A DNA stretch of 6,114 nt from an uncultured Spartobacteria bacterium (lineage in GTDB: Bacteria > Verrucomicrobiota > Verrucomicrobiia > Chthoniobacterales > Terrimicrobiaceae), in assembly GCA_903915315.1 (NCBI GenBank), contig CAIWSO010000396.1, positions 1 through 6,114 on the forward strand, in the 5' to 3' direction. Each line of letters opens with the position of its first letter. Position 1 is the first letter of the stretch. A program made the position numbers and the translations under genes. The notes under the pieces are model-generated. The model was not told the DNA's origin and did not search any database. It saw only the letters and a program-made list of their open reading frames with translations. Below are positions 4,945 through 6,114 of the stretch, piece by piece.

Positions 4945-6114
4945 TTGAATTTCCTAGTGCCCATTTCCGAAACCCACCCGATCGCTTGGGCGGTGGTGGT
5001 TTTATCCACTGTGGCGGTTTGCGGATTGGCGATTGCGACATGGAAAGTGCGGGGTGTCGGTTTGGGTAGTGCAGGGGTCCTTTTTGCGGGGCTTGTGGCC
5101 AGTCACTTCGGAGTCCAAATCGATCGAGGGATCTTGGATTTTGTGCAGGAATTCGGGCTCATTCTTTTTGTGTTCACGATCGGACTGCAGCTCGGGCCAA
5201 GTTTTTTTGCGTCTCTTCGGGATAGCGGTTTGAGGATCAATGCGATGGCGGCTGGGATTGTTTTTCTGGGTGCACTTGTGACGCTGGGCTTCGCTTGGGT
5301 GGCAGGGATCTCATCACCAGCAGCAGGAGGATTGTTCAGCGGGGCGACCACGAATACACCGGCTTTGGGGGCCGTGCAGCAGACTGTGACGATTGTGAAT
5401 CACCTACGCAACCCGTCGTTGGACGCTTCCCTGCCCGCGCTAGCCTACGCCGTGGGCTATCCGGTGGGCGTATTTGGAATCATTTTTTCCCTAGTTTTCA
5501 TGCGTTGGATGTTTCGCATCGATGCGGAAAGGGAGGCTGCGGAATTTCGAGCGGAGAGGTTAAGGGGGCTGGATCCACTCGTGCGGATGAACATCGTGGT
5601 GGAAAACCCCAATCTCGATGGCTTGAGGTTGGCTGATGTGCCAGGACGGCGGGAAATGGCGGTCGCTGTGTCGCGGATCATGCGACTCAATTCGCGTCAC
5701 GTCGAGCCGGCCAATGAAGATACGATATTGCACACGGGGGATTGCATACTGGCCGTCGGGACGGCCAAACATCTGCATGCTTTCTGCTTGATCGTCGGTA
5801 GCGAGAGCGCGATAGACCTCATGCGGACGCAGGGGCGTGTGGGATTTCGGCGGGTGTTGGTGACACGCCGGGAAGCGGTCGGAAAATTCATTGCCAATCT
5901 GGGGCTGGAGACGATCTACGGAGTCACGATCACCCGTGTGCTGCGAGCCAATGTGGAGGTTGCCGCAGCGCCCGAGCTGAAGTTGCAGTTTGGCGATTCG
6001 CTTCACATTGTGGGCGATGAGGAAAATATCACCAAGGCGGCGGATGTGCTTGGCGACTCGCTGATCGCGCTGAATAAGACGGATTTTATTCCCTTTTTTC
6101 TGGGTATTCTTTTC
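4945..6114 (+). CDS. AspT/YidE-type transporter with two TrkA-C (RCK_C) domains, N-terminal part (3' end outside window)
   Basis: The frame runs open to the last base with no stop, giving 390 codons; the family is usually about 550-565 residues, so roughly 170 are missing. It is a membrane protein of the aspartate-alanine exchanger (AspT)/YidE-YbjL family. Helices begin with PIAWAVVVLSTVAVCGLAIA, then KVRGVGLGSAGVLFAGLVASHFG. Next come EFGLILFVFTIGLQLGPSFF, the pore-like signature GATTNTPALGAV (133-144), and a helix with LAYAVGYPVGVFGIIF. A cytoplasmic part follows with two RCK_C regulatory domains, about 213-285 (ending in GDCILAVGTAKHL) and 303-372 (ending in GDSLHIVGDEENI). The second membrane half starts at DFIPFFLGILF. 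TTG 4945 is taken as the start because AGG (4933-4935) lies nine bases before it; GTG 4957 is the alternative, and TAA 4936-4938 closes the frame upstream. The substrate is unknown; relatives exchange dicarboxylates or amino acids. Confidence 0.9.
   Translation, partial: MNFLVPISETHPIAWAVVVLSTVAVCGLAIATWKVRGVGLGSAGVLFAGLVASHFGVQIDRGILDFVQEFGLILFVFTIGLQLGPSFFASLRDSGLRINAMAAGIVFLGALVTLGFAWVAGISSPAAGGLFSGATTNTPALGAVQQTVTIVNHLRNPSLDASLPALAYAVGYPVGVFGIIFSLVFMRWMFRIDAEREAAEFRAERLRGLDPLVRMNIVVENPNLDGLRLADVPGRREMAVAVSRIMRLNSRHVEPANEDTILHTGDCILAVGTAKHLHAFCLIVGSESAIDLMRTQGRVGFRRVLVTRREAVGKFIANLGLETIYGVTITRVLRANVEVAAAPELKLQFGDSLHIVGDEENITKAADVLGDSLIALNKTDFIPFFLGILF

Noticed and set aside
5295..5636. Open frames on both strands within 5033-6006
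   Set aside because: They overlap the continuous AspT/YidE-type frame, which has membrane helices, the GATTNTPALGAV signature and two RCK_C domains; that frame simply lacks a stop inside the window.

Overview
The window looks like part of a chromosome from the Verrucomicrobiota (or the wider Planctomycetota-Verrucomicrobiota group). The reasons are a DUF1501 protein, a family abundant in those phyla, a PfkB-type sugar kinase of the kind common in Bacteroidota and Verrucomicrobiota, few strong Shine-Dalgarno sites, and an intergenic region with GAGACG-centred hairpins. The placement rests on protein family content read by eye, not on a search.

All genes I can support lie on the + strand. Bases 1-903 are the C-terminal 300 codons of a DUF1501 protein. 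Bases 982-1902 encode a complete PfkB-family carbohydrate kinase of 306 residues. Bases 2006-2574 hold a compact mazEF toxin-antitoxin pair whose genes overlap by 10 bases. Bases 2716-2886 are a decayed second copy of the last 54 codons of the kinase, 148/165 identical in DNA. Bases 2887-3248 are non-coding and rich in hairpins. Bases 3249-4823 encode a FucP-type sugar:H+ symporter with what looks like two extra membrane helices between its halves. From 4945 to the right edge runs the first 390 codons of an AspT/YidE-type transporter with two TrkA-C (RCK_C) domains; it is open at the window end.

The kinase and the FucP symporter make sense together: the symporter imports a free sugar and a PfkB kinase could phosphorylate it or a catabolite. 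They are not a tight operon today because about 1.35 kb containing the mazEF pair and the kinase fragment separates them. The two kinase 3' ends are in direct orientation exactly 984 bases apart and bracket the toxin-antitoxin pair. Recombination between them would remove mazEF and leave an intact kinase followed directly by the fucP leader. This is the most informative piece of genome history in the window.

I see no tRNA, rRNA, CRISPR array, transposase or convincing new defence system. The most unusual items are the mazEF-bracketing duplication, the enlarged FucP protein and the inverted pair of GAGACG hairpins.
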